From a virus: DNA of 47,156 nucleotides. Both the position numbers and the translations under genes were made by a program. This document shows positions 32,701-42,663 of this stretch, in pieces (positions within the stretch are counted from its first letter, which is position 1; the number at the start of each line of letters is the position of its first letter). The stretch spans positions 1 to 47,156 of the IMG/VR virus record IMGVR_UViG_3300037558_000832. The stretch is one strand, 5' to 3'. The notes below the pieces were generated by a model. It worked only from the letters and a program-made list of their open reading frames with translations, was not told where the DNA came from and searched no databases.

Positions 32701-35700
32701 CTCGGACTTGGAGAAGAAAAGAATATAACCAAGTATGAAGACTACTTTATAAAGCGTGGTGTTGATGTATTAAAGGAGGGAGGAACACTAGCAATGGTAG
32801 TACCGTCTGGCTTCTTACGTCGAGCTTCTGGTAAAGCAAAGGAAGCAATAGCTAAGAGTGGAGACTTAATAGACGCATATCGTTTCCCTACAGGAGTATT
32901 TGAGGGTACTGATATAGGTACAGATATTGTTGTATTCCGTAAGAACACCACTGACGGTAACACACAAGAAAGGTTGGAGCTTATGTCTAACGACAAGTTC
33001 TTTGAGAAGTACCCAGACAACATACTCGGAAACCAGAAGCAAGTACGAAACCGCTTTGGTAAAATGGAAGACACTGTAACTGGTACGCTAGATGAAGCCA
33101 TTGCAATCTTTGACGCTAACAAAAACTCACACGACGCTGTAGATATTGCAGGAGAGAACGCTACACAGGAGCAGGTAGAAGATGTTAAAAAAGACTTGGA
33201 CGACGGCTCTACTAAGGAGCAAGCTAAAAAGACAGTAACTAAAGCAAAGACAGAGGGTAAGAAGACTATTAAAAAGAAGATAGCTAAGTCTGCTACCAAA
33301 AAGCATACAGAGGTTGTATCGCTCAACGAACACTTTAAGGGAGATTACACTCAAGACGAAATGAACCTGTGGCGTAGAACGCAACCAGACGGGAGCATTG
33401 AAGCTACTAAAAACGAAATAAAAGAGTTTGGAGAGCTACTAAACTATCACGACGGTAAGTGGTATTTGGACTTTAACTATGCACAAGGAGATATTTATAG
33501 AAAAATGCACTTGCTAGAGCACGCTAAGGCGACTAAAGCGATTGACGAAGCCAGATACAAGAAGCAAAAAGCAAAGCTAGAAGCTGTACTACCTAAGCAG
33601 GAAGCACTAGACGATATTTCACTAGCACCTAACTCAAAGTTTGTAGCTGATTTGGAACTAAGTACAGACGGTGCAACTGGAGAAGCAATTACACTCAAGT
33701 CTGCATTTATGAAGTGGATACGAGAGTTGCCACGAGGTTCTTTCGGTAACAGTAGCAGTTGGGAAGTGCAGGGGTATGTACAGAATGAGCAAGTGAGAGG
33801 TGCTGACAAAGACCGTAACGAAGCAATACGTCTACGTCGCAAGACCGTTGCAGAGGACTTGTTCTCTAAGTTTATGAAAGACGGCATAAACGCAGACCAG
33901 AAAGTAGCTATTGCTGACAAGTACAATGAGACGTACAACTTCTACCACACACCAGACTACTCTAAAGTGCCAATGTTCGCTGATACATTTAAGTATCTTG
34001 AGCGAATTACTAAGAAAAAAGTTGATTTTGAGCTACGACCCGTGCAAAAAGAGGGTGTAGGACGCTTGGTAAACAAAGGAGTTGGACTATTAGCCCACGA
34101 TGTAGGATTTGGAAAGACAATATCGGGAGTGCTTGCTACAAACGAAATCATGGCGAGAGGTTGGGCTAAGAAGCCACTTATCGTTGCACCTAACGAGAAC
34201 GTATACCAACAGTGGGTAAACACTATTCAAGATGTAGTGCCAGAAGCCAAATTAAACTTACTGGGAAACTTGGGAGCAGGATTTAAGGGCGACTTATCTT
34301 CGCTAACTATCCCAGAGGGTTCATTTACACTTGTTACTTACGAGGGGTTGAAACGACTGTCATTCAAGGACGAAACATACGCTGATATGGGTAGCAAGTT
34401 CGGTTACCTAACTGACGACTTAACCAAAGCGAAGAGTGCAAGAGATAAAGAAAAAGCAAAGGCAGAGATTGAGGGTACTGCAGGCAAGCTAAAGAAAGGC
34501 ACACGAGGAGATTTATACTTTGAGGATTTGGGCTTTGACTTGCTTACATTTGACGAGGTGCATAATGCAAACCACATTGTCTCTAAGGTTAAGCTACCAA
34601 AGGGGCAAGCTTCCGAGTTTAACCGCTTCTCACTACGACAATCGGACTTAGGGTTAAAGACATGGCTAGCTTCACAATATATTCAAGCAAACAATGGTGG
34701 CAGAAATGTTATCGGACTTTCTGCTACACCATTTACAAACCACCCACTAGAGTATTACTCAATACTATCTCTAGTTGCAGACGACAGCTTGAGTAAAATG
34801 GGCTTCAACAATGTAAACGAGTTCTTTAATACTTTCATGGAAGCAGAGCACGAGTACGAGTTTAAGGCAGACGGTTCGTACCAGAAGAAGACAGACATAC
34901 GTTCGTTCAAGAACTATCGACAGTTCCGCAAATTGCTTGATACATACATAGACTTTAAGGAGGGAGACGCACAAGGTATTAAGCGTCCTAACCGTGTACA
35001 ACGAGAATACAGCATACCTGCTAATGACATGACACTCCAAATGGAGACACAGGCACAAGCTATATTTCAAGAAGATGAGAAAGAAGAGGGCAAGGGCGCA
35101 AAAGTATTGCGTGCTATTAACGAGCTACGCAAGATTGCGTTTAGTCCGTATGCTTCCCAATTCTCCGAAGAACCTACAGACTACAAAGAGTTCGTAGAAA
35201 ACAGCCCAAAGATTAAGGTACTAATGGGTATCTTGAAGCAAAACAAGAAAGACATGAAAGAGGCAGGGCAGATTGTATACTTCGACCAAGTTGGTATCAC
35301 ATACATGCCACTTGTTAAAGAGTATTTGGTAAAAGAGCTAGGTTATAAAGCTACAGAAGTAGAGATTATCTCTGGCGGAGTTTCAAAAACCAAAAGAATT
35401 GCTATACAAGACCGATATAACGACGGAGAAGTAAAGATTGTACTAGGTTCAGAAGCCATAAAGGAGGGAATGAACCTACAGGAGAACACTACGGATATGC
35501 ACATATTGGCACTACCGTGGAACTTTACACAGCTACGACAAGTTATCGGGCGAGGGTGGAGACAAGGAAACCAGTGGGCAAACGTCCGTATCAACAACTA
35601 CTTTATTGAGGATAGTATAGATATATTCCTATCCCAGAAGCTTGAGAACAAACAACGACGATACGAAGCGTCTATTAAGTCTGGCGACCAGACTGTTGAT

Positions 35701-38700
35701 GTTGGAGATGTAAACTTCACAGAGTTGAAGTTTGACCTGATTAAAGACCCAGAGACCCGTGCAAAGCTAGAATTGGAAGCTAACAAGGAGAAGATAAGCC
35801 AAGAGGGTATCCAAGCTAAAGCTGACTTGGCATTTGCTACACGCAAGATTGAGAAGCTACAGACACTAGACGAGAACCTAAAGGACGCTAAGAAACGACT
35901 AGCGGAAGAGAAAAAGAAGTTTGAAGAGGAGAAGAAGACCGACCCCGAAGCGAGCGACTTCTGGGTTACTCGTTACGAAGACGATATTAAACGTGATACT
36001 AAAGCACGAAAAGAAGAATTAGAGCGACTAGAAGCTAAAGGCGAGGACTTGGAAACTCTTATTGCACGCAAGACAAAAATGGAAGCAGAGGTTGAGCGAC
36101 TAGACAAAGAGGAGAAAGAGATAGCAGAAAGCTTTGACGAGCGTGTAGCTACAATCAAAGCAGAGCTACCACCACGAACAACATTCTCTGACGATACAGT
36201 TGCTAAGTTTGTTGAAGAACGTAAAGAGCACAACAAAACTTTCTACGCTAAAGCCGAAGAGGAAACTACAGAAGTTGTAGCTGTAGAGACTGTAGAGAAG
36301 CCGATAAAAAGCACTAGCGGTAAGGTTGTTAAGACTAAGAAAACCACTAAGGCGGTAGCGAAAAAGAAAGCCACACCTAAAAAGAAAGCTACAAAAGACC
36401 AAGTAATGCTGAAAATCTTGACCGATAGCAAGCTAACTGTTACTGAAAAAGTAGACAAGCTACTTGGTAAGAAGCAGGAGGGTAAGAAGTTCAAAGATGT
36501 GGGAGAGCGTGTTGCAGGTTCTAAAAAAGAAAATGCCGTCATTCAAGCGGTTATTCAGCATGGAGATGACGCACTATTGAAGCAACTAGCTGACGAACTA
36601 GGAACAGACCCAATAATTGCACAGTTAGACAAAGCTAAGATATTAGAGGGTGTAGAAGTTCCTACTAGAGAGGTTGAGGAAGCTAAAAAGACACCTGCGT
36701 GGATAGCAGGGTATAAAGTAAAGGTATTCCAGACTATCAGTAAAGTGCCGATAACTGTACTAAAGCGAAGTAAGTACAATAGTTATACTCTAGTTGGAGA
36801 TAACATGATAGACGACTTTATTGCGAAGTATCCAAGTATGCTAAAAGACTTTGTGGAAAAGTTAAACAAAGTAAAAGACGCAAAATCTATCAGAGAGTTT
36901 CAAGGATTGTATAACTGGAACTTAGGGGAAGTTAAAAACACAAAAGACCAGTACATAAACGTGGGCATAGAAGTGCTCGGTAGAACTATTGAAAATGCAA
37001 TTAGAGGTGGCGGTAAGTTCGTTAAAGATACAAAGAACGTAATTACAGAGATTGACCGCTTAGAGCGTGTCTTAGCAGTTCTTGAACAAGGAGTACAGGA
37101 AGAAGAAGACCAAGCGTATGTAGGAGACGGCAAGTGGGAGACTGTAACCAAGTATCTAGGAATGGGTACTTACGGTACACGAACATCACTTTACCCTACG
37201 AAAAAGGAAGCCGAGGATAGTATTGCGAAGTTTAAGAAAGAAGAGCCGAAAGCGTTAGAAGAAACAAAGGCAGAGCTACTTGGCTACGAAACTGATTTTG
37301 ACAAGTTTGTACCACAGAAAGGTTTAAGCATTGCGAAACAAATTGCTGATACGGAACGCCAGATAAAGAGTTATGACGAAAGCATTGAGTTTATCCAAAA
37401 GAAAGCTGACGAGGGCGACACCTACTATACACAAGATAGAGTAGAGGAAGCCAAGAAACAACAACAAGCTCTTAAAGACCACCTAGCACGCCTTACTGGA
37501 CAGACTACTGCAATAGTACACGGTAACTTTGAGACGCTCAGCGAGTATGACGTGAAAGACAGTCGTTTCAAGAAGTCTCAAATTACAATGGATAACCTAA
37601 TGAAAGTGTACGGCTTTAAGTCTGCACAGTTGGGTAATTACATGGACGACGCAAGCTCAAAGGAGCATATCGTACAGACAATGGGTGCAATGGAAGACAT
37701 GAGCACCATTCTTGGAGTGGACTTCTCAAAGATTACGAATGAGCTAGGGTTATCTTATGCAATAGGAGCACGAGGTAGTGGAAACGCAAACGCACACTAC
37801 GAACCTACACACAACATAATCAACCTAACCAAAAAGCGTGGCGACGGTTCATTCGGGCACGAGTTTATGCACTTTTTAGACTGGAAAGTTGGTAAAAAGG
37901 ATACACGAAGAGGTAAGTGGAGTGGTGGTAAAGGATACGGACGCTACAGCTATAGAGGTACTGACTTAATCAGTATGGAACTTACAGGTATGTTCTATCG
38001 TGGAGCAGAAGTACCACATGAAAAGACATTCAAGCCAGACGACGACGTTAATGTTGAAGACCGTAGGTTTGCCGAGGTTGCCGACTGGAGAAACGAAGAG
38101 AAACTATCACTTGAAGACGCTGTATCAAAAGCACAACAGTTACACTCTGGTTATCTACAAGCTGTTGCAGATGTATATCGCAAAGAAGTTGTTGCTCAAA
38201 CAACGGAAAAGAAGAACGACTACTACAAAAAATCATTGGAGTATGGTGGTGGTAAAGATACTTCTTACTGGGTTAAGAGCCACGAACTATGGGCACGAGC
38301 TTTCCAAGCATACCTAGAAGACAAGCTAGAAGAGAAAGGTATCAAGAACAACTACCTAACAAGAACTACAAAAGACATGCCTGTATATCCACAAGGAGAC
38401 GAGCGTGTTGCCTACAACAAGAAGTTTGACGAGTTGTTTACTGCACTTGCAAAGGATTACCCTATAGCAGAGGACGCTAAGTTAAGCGAGCCACGGTTTA
38501 AGACTAAAGATACAGTTGCAATAGCACTAACAGACGGTGGTAAGTACCTAGACGATATAAAAGACCGTCTAAAAATAGACTTTGATGTACATTTTGTTGA
38601 TAACATTTTAGTTGAGCAGATAGACCAGTATGTGTATACACAAGCTTACGGTGTAACCGTAGACAATACGATTGCAATAGCAAAAGATGTAAAAGACACA

Positions 38701-41700
38701 ACCGTTCCACACCACGAAGTAGTCCACCTTACTCTTGCAAATATGGGCAAGATTGACGCTTTCAAAGGACTTACGGCAGACGAAGTGCTACTAGCCAAAG
38801 CAGAGGAGCTTGGTATCGCACTCAACAGCAAGAACCGAAACTTCATAGAAGAGCAAATAGCTGTAGACTTTGAGAACTATGTAGCTAAGAAGAGCAAGCC
38901 AGTAGGTAAAATCAAAGCTTTCTTTGATAGACTTATTGAGCTACTACAGGGATTAGTACGGGTGCTAAAAGCAGACCGAGGTAGTGTAATTCTTGATTAC
39001 TATGACATTCTTCTTACAGGAAAAAGCGTAAACGACGACATGGTGCGGTTTGAAAACGAGGGAGTGGTGGAGAGCTTTATAACTGACGGGAAACTAGACA
39101 TATCCGAGATTAACGACCCGTCTTTCTACGAACACATTACGCTTTCAACAAAAGATATAGACACTACTACTTGGGACTTCCAAAATGCCAAAGAAGATTA
39201 CAGGCGTGGTTTACGCTCTGTTACAAAGGGAGCACCTATAGTGAAGTGGGATAGACGTAAAAATAAATACTACATTAAGGACGGAAACCACAGAGTAGTT
39301 GAGCAAATGGCACGGGGTAAAAAACGATTTGCTGTACGAGCCGAGGGCTTGAAGTTTAAGCTACGAGAAGACCGACATTTTGCCAACTTAAAAGACCAAC
39401 ACAACAAGTTGGTGGATAAAATGCACACTGTTGAAGCAAAACTGGACGCTAACAGGGTTAATCTAGCAAAAGCACTCAAGATACGGGAAAACAAGAACGA
39501 AGCATTAGAAGAGACAATTACCCCTGCAGTAACAGAGCTACGGAAGAACCTAACTAACGAGGGTGTACTTTCAGAGACTGGAGAAAAAGTGGCAGAAGAA
39601 CTGGGATACAACCCAGAAGAGGTTAATGTCGCACTTAACGATTATCTAAAATCAAAGGAGGAGTACAGCCACATATACGGTGCGACTGTAGAGCAGAAGA
39701 ACGAGATAGCGAAACTACGAAAAGAAGACACGGAACTTACTGCAAAGCGAGCCGAGATTGTACGGAAGCTAAAGCAAAAGAAAGCACGCCTTGAGCAATT
39801 TGAGAGAGACGTACAGCGTGGGTTTAAGCAAGGTGTTAAGGCAATGAAAAAAGCGAACGCTATTCGTCGCTTCCAAGTACGCAATCTTGAGACTGCGACA
39901 GGTATCTCTTCTGCACAACGACGCAGACTGATAAAGGGACGCAACTTTGAGACCATGAACGACCAAGATTTCAACAACTTCATGCAGGATATGATACGGA
40001 CAGCACGAGACATGACAGAAAAAGAAGCTCTACAGCAGGACATAATGGCTGAAATACAGTATAAGCAGTTTAGTAAGTACGATAACTTGCGACTGGCTCT
40101 TGGGCTTCCGAGCGTTACAGCAATGAACCAAACGCAACTACGAACATACCGAGACGCACTTGCACAGTATGAGTTTGGAGATACATTTTTGAGTAAACGA
40201 CAAATTGAAACTTCTGAACGCACTACATTCGGAAAGGTTGCTACAGTGCGAGAGTTAACTAAAGCTATCAAAGAGGGTACTGACTTAACCTTTGAGGACT
40301 TGAAGACAGTAGATTTACCTAAGCTTGCAGGGTACGCAAATGGTTTACGTCTCTCACGACACAGTAACTTATTGAAGTATGTCGTTGATAATCTTATAAG
40401 AATTGAGATTGAAACAGAGCAACAGTTCTTACAACACAGAAAAAAGATTGAAACCCTAGCAAAGAAAGCTCGCAAATCACGCAAGAAGAGTATAGGAGAA
40501 AGAGCAAAACAGATTTTTGTACCTACAGATGAGCTTGTTTTTGAGTACATTGAGGTAAAGGACACCAAGAAAGCTAAGTTTTCTAAGGATAAAGGTATGA
40601 CGAAAGAGGAAATAGAGTTTGGTAATGCCATTATTGCTTTTAACCGAGTTGCCTATGACTACATGAAAGAAGTGTATCAGCTAACTTCTAGGTTTGGTCA
40701 GTTCAAAGAGAAAGACTACATGGTGCATATCCGACGCTCATTCCTTGAAGCTGTTAAAGACGACGGAATAAAGGCAGGTGTAAGCGAGATGTTTACGAGC
40801 CAAAAAGAAGCGGAACTCTCAATGAGTATACTAGACGGTAAGACGGGAGACATTGTACCTTACGAGAAGTGGTCTCCATTCCACCAATTACGAGCAGGCA
40901 AGATAAAGCCAACTCAAAATGTAACAAACGCACACCTTGTATATGCTAAAACATTCTTTAAGAAGAGAAGTATAGACAGCTATGTGCCACAACTCTTAAT
41001 GGTTCTAGGGTTACGCAACGATGTTGTAGAAAAGACAAAGGAGGGGCTACCAATTGACGGGGGTGTTGAGAACTTTATTAAAGAGTACATAAACAACGCA
41101 CGAGGTAGGAAAATATCAGAGAAGCTTATACCGAAACAAGGAAGTACCACAGAAGCTACATTTAATATGGCTATTACTGCCACCACACTGCTCGCTCTTG
41201 GTGGGCGTATAGGAATTGGTACAGCGTCTGCAGTTGGAGAGTTCGTAGTTACTACAGCTTCCATGATATTAAGCCCTAAGAAGATTGCACGAGCAGGGCT
41301 ACGCACACTACAGTTTAAGCAAGCTAAGAAAGTACGAGAGGGAGCACGACACTATGTCGGGCTTAACCCACTTGAAGAGCTAATGAGTGTAGAGAAAGGA
41401 CTACCAGACAGAGCACTTGAAAGTGTAATGATATTATTCTCGTTTGGTAGGTACATCTCACATGTATACGCACTACAAGCGAACCTAACACCCGAAGAGT
41501 GGCAAGAAGCTAAAGTATCAACAGAGCGTCTGTTAGACATCTCTAAGGAGCAAAACAAGTTCAAGCGTGGACGCTTCCATGCAGGTTCACTTGTTGGCTC
41601 AACAGTAGTGGGTAGAGCGTTTGGACAGTACCTATCATGGGCATACGATATAGCTACTACAACAGCAAGCAGTTCGGTACGACTGCTAAAGACAGCGAGA

Positions 41701-42516
41701 GAAGAGGGGCTTACAGAAGCTCGCAAGTCTGAATACATGAAAGACTTACTTAACTTTACCGCTACAGCAATCTTAATGGCTGTACTGGCAAGTCTTATCC
41801 CAGTGGACGAAGAAGACGAAGAAAACCGCACAATACTCTTCTACATACGCCGTGAAATGAATACACTCTGGTCTGCGTTCCCTGCTTTAATCCGTTACAG
41901 TCAGTACACAGGAACTATAAAACCAACACTACCTATCATTGAAAAAGGTGTTGAGCTATTTACGCTATCACTACAACTAATCTCTCAAGAAGCTTACAAA
42001 CGAGACGGTAGGGGATACGGAATTGGCGATAAAAAGTTTGTACGCACAGCAAGAAAGCTATTTGTACCAGTTGCCATACAAGAGCTAACAGGAGCTAACG
42101 AGAAACGGGATACTAAGAGACGACTGATAGAGGAAGCAATCGCAGACGATAAACTAGACGCAAGTAAGATTGCCGAGACCGTATTTGAGGGTTGGAACGA
42201 GGGAGACGCAGAGTACCGAATTAAGAAAATTGGCGAAATAACCAAGCTTTACAACCTGCATAAGAAGTACGGATTTGATAATGAGCTAGTAAATATCATT
42301 CTGCATGGCGACGGGGTTTCCACAGTGAACAATGAGGAAAGAGCCGAGCTTATGGTAGAATACGCTAAACAGAACGGTGTGTCAGAAACTCGGCAAGAGA
42401 TACTGGAATTGCGAAAAGACCGCAATTTATGTACTGATACCAAGAAGAGAACGGGTTGTTTCGTTTCAGAGAGACTTTGGAAAGAATACTCTCAACTACT
42501 TCGTAAAACACAATAA
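29773..42516 (+). CDS. Giant polyvalent protein: methyltransferase, SNF2-type helicase, two HExxH motifs and ParB-like motif (4247 aa)
   Basis: Domains in order by residue. A Gly/Ala-rich hydrophobic segment lies at 245-275. Charged coiled coils span about 510-626. An N6-adenine methyltransferase core has LEPAVGVGNF (894-903) and NPPY (966-969). A SNF2/SF2 helicase has GFGKT (1445-1449), DEVH (1594-1597), SATP (1650-1653) and QVIGRGWRQ (1923-1931). A lysine-rich tract lies at about 2192-2210. Metallopeptidase motifs are HEFMH (2696-2700) and HEVVH (2981-2985). KDGNHR (3169-3174) is ParB-like. Hydrophobic segments lie near 3798-3833 and 3995-4011. Fusions like this (phage P1 DarB is the classic) are known to enter the cell with phage DNA and resist restriction. 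Position after the fibres supports a virion role. It fills 27% of the genome. Confidence 0.85.
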   Translation: MATYEDIIKGKTGAQPPKKDVAVKPVEKPEPTKTTFSYEEIKAQAKTPKATPIRLDTPEVKERRQEISAYRGKRAPQDQTYNKDGTKFEDSLGKKVGRFFLPKHLEDDLGVRGLTKAEELQRGESRFQNRLRMSEFETKLKAQIPTEPTLPSDYKEPTSFTGSLVEGVKSGYYGTLKPAIGYFEESMGHQIGSRERIQHGKELGDQMTIDFMKKVELQRPEDMEDFLGGGYKDKRYYGRVIGETIPFMATIITSSLAGAFFGGGAGGFAGMFGSAKIIEQGNAYKSMLDKGLAPDEASLGADIYGTASALIEGALGITSRTVSGAVNQEGREIIASSFNKYLLEAVPQTLKTSGKQVLEEGGEEVAQEITQRLITDWWTKEEDIITADLVESFATGVIGSAPFTVLNIPAYKKDVSVEVATEQAKETLDEMGIDDGGDPLNTLAEVSEEKPNEVEEVLTEIQKRDIEAQQTNRARNLLEQGASQTEAILELSSLVGIEDATKLVESIAPEVEAKIKKEEAKARAKRERKATEDAKAEVDRIAKEAEEAGKKTDLEKSVEVLAEEIKELQQEVKDAKPNTKEKATLKKALEEKRKALREKRVVEKEEITTPIEDQAKKARELAEKQRVTAKKTANVVVYDTRGKVSTKEVEVVGSGKYGGVDVIVHKKTGDGQKGFTVSHKETGLTLGIEPNARLKKPESILRDVKDKLKKKLGVKTDKELAEKMKEASKDKKRVSEVEDVDKDIDKKEIISKTKKDEQDKDTRDRADGDGVSEADEVGKEKPDRVGRDDKKSRKKGKKPELRDDSDKPRERPTARLTNEEIAKKVEAVTEISNTGEVLLVGEVTEELREQANQYTTGGESKEGRGILDEYYTNSKIVDAVKSLLKFPTQPIKALEPAVGVGNFLYALPEVDGHTVVTHEINETTARIAKIFHPDTSVNTNSFETTFIDERGNKKEFDSDYDVVIGNPPYGEHRGKYLGLGEEKNITKYEDYFIKRGVDVLKEGGTLAMVVPSGFLRRASGKAKEAIAKSGDLIDAYRFPTGVFEGTDIGTDIVVFRKNTTDGNTQERLELMSNDKFFEKYPDNILGNQKQVRNRFGKMEDTVTGTLDEAIAIFDANKNSHDAVDIAGENATQEQVEDVKKDLDDGSTKEQAKKTVTKAKTEGKKTIKKKIAKSATKKHTEVVSLNEHFKGDYTQDEMNLWRRTQPDGSIEATKNEIKEFGELLNYHDGKWYLDFNYAQGDIYRKMHLLEHAKATKAIDEARYKKQKAKLEAVLPKQEALDDISLAPNSKFVADLELSTDGATGEAITLKSAFMKWIRELPRGSFGNSSSWEVQGYVQNEQVRGADKDRNEAIRLRRKTVAEDLFSKFMKDGINADQKVAIADKYNETYNFYHTPDYSKVPMFADTFKYLERITKKKVDFELRPVQKEGVGRLVNKGVGLLAHDVGFGKTISGVLATNEIMARGWAKKPLIVAPNENVYQQWVNTIQDVVPEAKLNLLGNLGAGFKGDLSSLTIPEGSFTLVTYEGLKRLSFKDETYADMGSKFGYLTDDLTKAKSARDKEKAKAEIEGTAGKLKKGTRGDLYFEDLGFDLLTFDEVHNANHIVSKVKLPKGQASEFNRFSLRQSDLGLKTWLASQYIQANNGGRNVIGLSATPFTNHPLEYYSILSLVADDSLSKMGFNNVNEFFNTFMEAEHEYEFKADGSYQKKTDIRSFKNYRQFRKLLDTYIDFKEGDAQGIKRPNRVQREYSIPANDMTLQMETQAQAIFQEDEKEEGKGAKVLRAINELRKIAFSPYASQFSEEPTDYKEFVENSPKIKVLMGILKQNKKDMKEAGQIVYFDQVGITYMPLVKEYLVKELGYKATEVEIISGGVSKTKRIAIQDRYNDGEVKIVLGSEAIKEGMNLQENTTDMHILALPWNFTQLRQVIGRGWRQGNQWANVRINNYFIEDSIDIFLSQKLENKQRRYEASIKSGDQTVDVGDVNFTELKFDLIKDPETRAKLELEANKEKISQEGIQAKADLAFATRKIEKLQTLDENLKDAKKRLAEEKKKFEEEKKTDPEASDFWVTRYEDDIKRDTKARKEELERLEAKGEDLETLIARKTKMEAEVERLDKEEKEIAESFDERVATIKAELPPRTTFSDDTVAKFVEERKEHNKTFYAKAEEETTEVVAVETVEKPIKSTSGKVVKTKKTTKAVAKKKATPKKKATKDQVMLKILTDSKLTVTEKVDKLLGKKQEGKKFKDVGERVAGSKKENAVIQAVIQHGDDALLKQLADELGTDPIIAQLDKAKILEGVEVPTREVEEAKKTPAWIAGYKVKVFQTISKVPITVLKRSKYNSYTLVGDNMIDDFIAKYPSMLKDFVEKLNKVKDAKSIREFQGLYNWNLGEVKNTKDQYINVGIEVLGRTIENAIRGGGKFVKDTKNVITEIDRLERVLAVLEQGVQEEEDQAYVGDGKWETVTKYLGMGTYGTRTSLYPTKKEAEDSIAKFKKEEPKALEETKAELLGYETDFDKFVPQKGLSIAKQIADTERQIKSYDESIEFIQKKADEGDTYYTQDRVEEAKKQQQALKDHLARLTGQTTAIVHGNFETLSEYDVKDSRFKKSQITMDNLMKVYGFKSAQLGNYMDDASSKEHIVQTMGAMEDMSTILGVDFSKITNELGLSYAIGARGSGNANAHYEPTHNIINLTKKRGDGSFGHEFMHFLDWKVGKKDTRRGKWSGGKGYGRYSYRGTDLISMELTGMFYRGAEVPHEKTFKPDDDVNVEDRRFAEVADWRNEEKLSLEDAVSKAQQLHSGYLQAVADVYRKEVVAQTTEKKNDYYKKSLEYGGGKDTSYWVKSHELWARAFQAYLEDKLEEKGIKNNYLTRTTKDMPVYPQGDERVAYNKKFDELFTALAKDYPIAEDAKLSEPRFKTKDTVAIALTDGGKYLDDIKDRLKIDFDVHFVDNILVEQIDQYVYTQAYGVTVDNTIAIAKDVKDTTVPHHEVVHLTLANMGKIDAFKGLTADEVLLAKAEELGIALNSKNRNFIEEQIAVDFENYVAKKSKPVGKIKAFFDRLIELLQGLVRVLKADRGSVILDYYDILLTGKSVNDDMVRFENEGVVESFITDGKLDISEINDPSFYEHITLSTKDIDTTTWDFQNAKEDYRRGLRSVTKGAPIVKWDRRKNKYYIKDGNHRVVEQMARGKKRFAVRAEGLKFKLREDRHFANLKDQHNKLVDKMHTVEAKLDANRVNLAKALKIRENKNEALEETITPAVTELRKNLTNEGVLSETGEKVAEELGYNPEEVNVALNDYLKSKEEYSHIYGATVEQKNEIAKLRKEDTELTAKRAEIVRKLKQKKARLEQFERDVQRGFKQGVKAMKKANAIRRFQVRNLETATGISSAQRRRLIKGRNFETMNDQDFNNFMQDMIRTARDMTEKEALQQDIMAEIQYKQFSKYDNLRLALGLPSVTAMNQTQLRTYRDALAQYEFGDTFLSKRQIETSERTTFGKVATVRELTKAIKEGTDLTFEDLKTVDLPKLAGYANGLRLSRHSNLLKYVVDNLIRIEIETEQQFLQHRKKIETLAKKARKSRKKSIGERAKQIFVPTDELVFEYIEVKDTKKAKFSKDKGMTKEEIEFGNAIIAFNRVAYDYMKEVYQLTSRFGQFKEKDYMVHIRRSFLEAVKDDGIKAGVSEMFTSQKEAELSMSILDGKTGDIVPYEKWSPFHQLRAGKIKPTQNVTNAHLVYAKTFFKKRSIDSYVPQLLMVLGLRNDVVEKTKEGLPIDGGVENFIKEYINNARGRKISEKLIPKQGSTTEATFNMAITATTLLALGGRIGIGTASAVGEFVVTTASMILSPKKIARAGLRTLQFKQAKKVREGARHYVGLNPLEELMSVEKGLPDRALESVMILFSFGRYISHVYALQANLTPEEWQEAKVSTERLLDISKEQNKFKRGRFHAGSLVGSTVVGRAFGQYLSWAYDIATTTASSSVRLLKTAREEGLTEARKSEYMKDLLNFTATAILMAVLASLIPVDEEDEENRTILFYIRREMNTLWSAFPALIRYSQYTGTIKPTLPIIEKGVELFTLSLQLISQEAYKRDGRGYGIGDKKFVRTARKLFVPVAIQELTGANEKRDTKRRLIEEAIADDKLDASKIAETVFEGWNEGDAEYRIKKIGEITKLYNLHKKYGFDNELVNIILHGDGVSTVNNEERAELMVEYAKQNGVSETRQEILELRKDRNLCTDTKKRTGCFVSERLWKEYSQLLRKTQ

Positions 42517-42647
42517 TGAAAAGAAAAGAAGAAACAATAGAGGAATACGATAAAAGGATTTGGGGCAACCTCAAGTTCATCGCAGGCGTGCTTCTTTTTA
42601 TCGGCTTCCAAGTATGGTTGGTTAGCTTTTTAGATATAGCCGTTTAA
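42516..42647 (+). CDS. Small single-span membrane protein (43 aa)
   Basis: A charged N-terminus (KRKEETIEEYDKR) precedes one hydrophobic helix (FIAGVLLFIGFQVWLVSFL). The ATG overlaps the stop of the giant gene by one base and it lies 16 bases before the endopeptidase, so it may be a pinholin- or spanin-like lysis partner. Too short for firm assignment. Confidence 0.6.
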   Translation: MKRKEETIEEYDKRIWGNLKFIAGVLLFIGFQVWLVSFLDIAV

Positions 42648-42663
42648 TAATTAACAAAACAAT

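Noticed and set aside
39642-40631. Long minus-strand frame (329 codons) and many others opposite the giant gene
   Set aside because: It lies wholly inside a confident + strand gene, has Ser/Arg/Phe-rich composition typical of antisense shadow frames, and no start context or neighbours support it.
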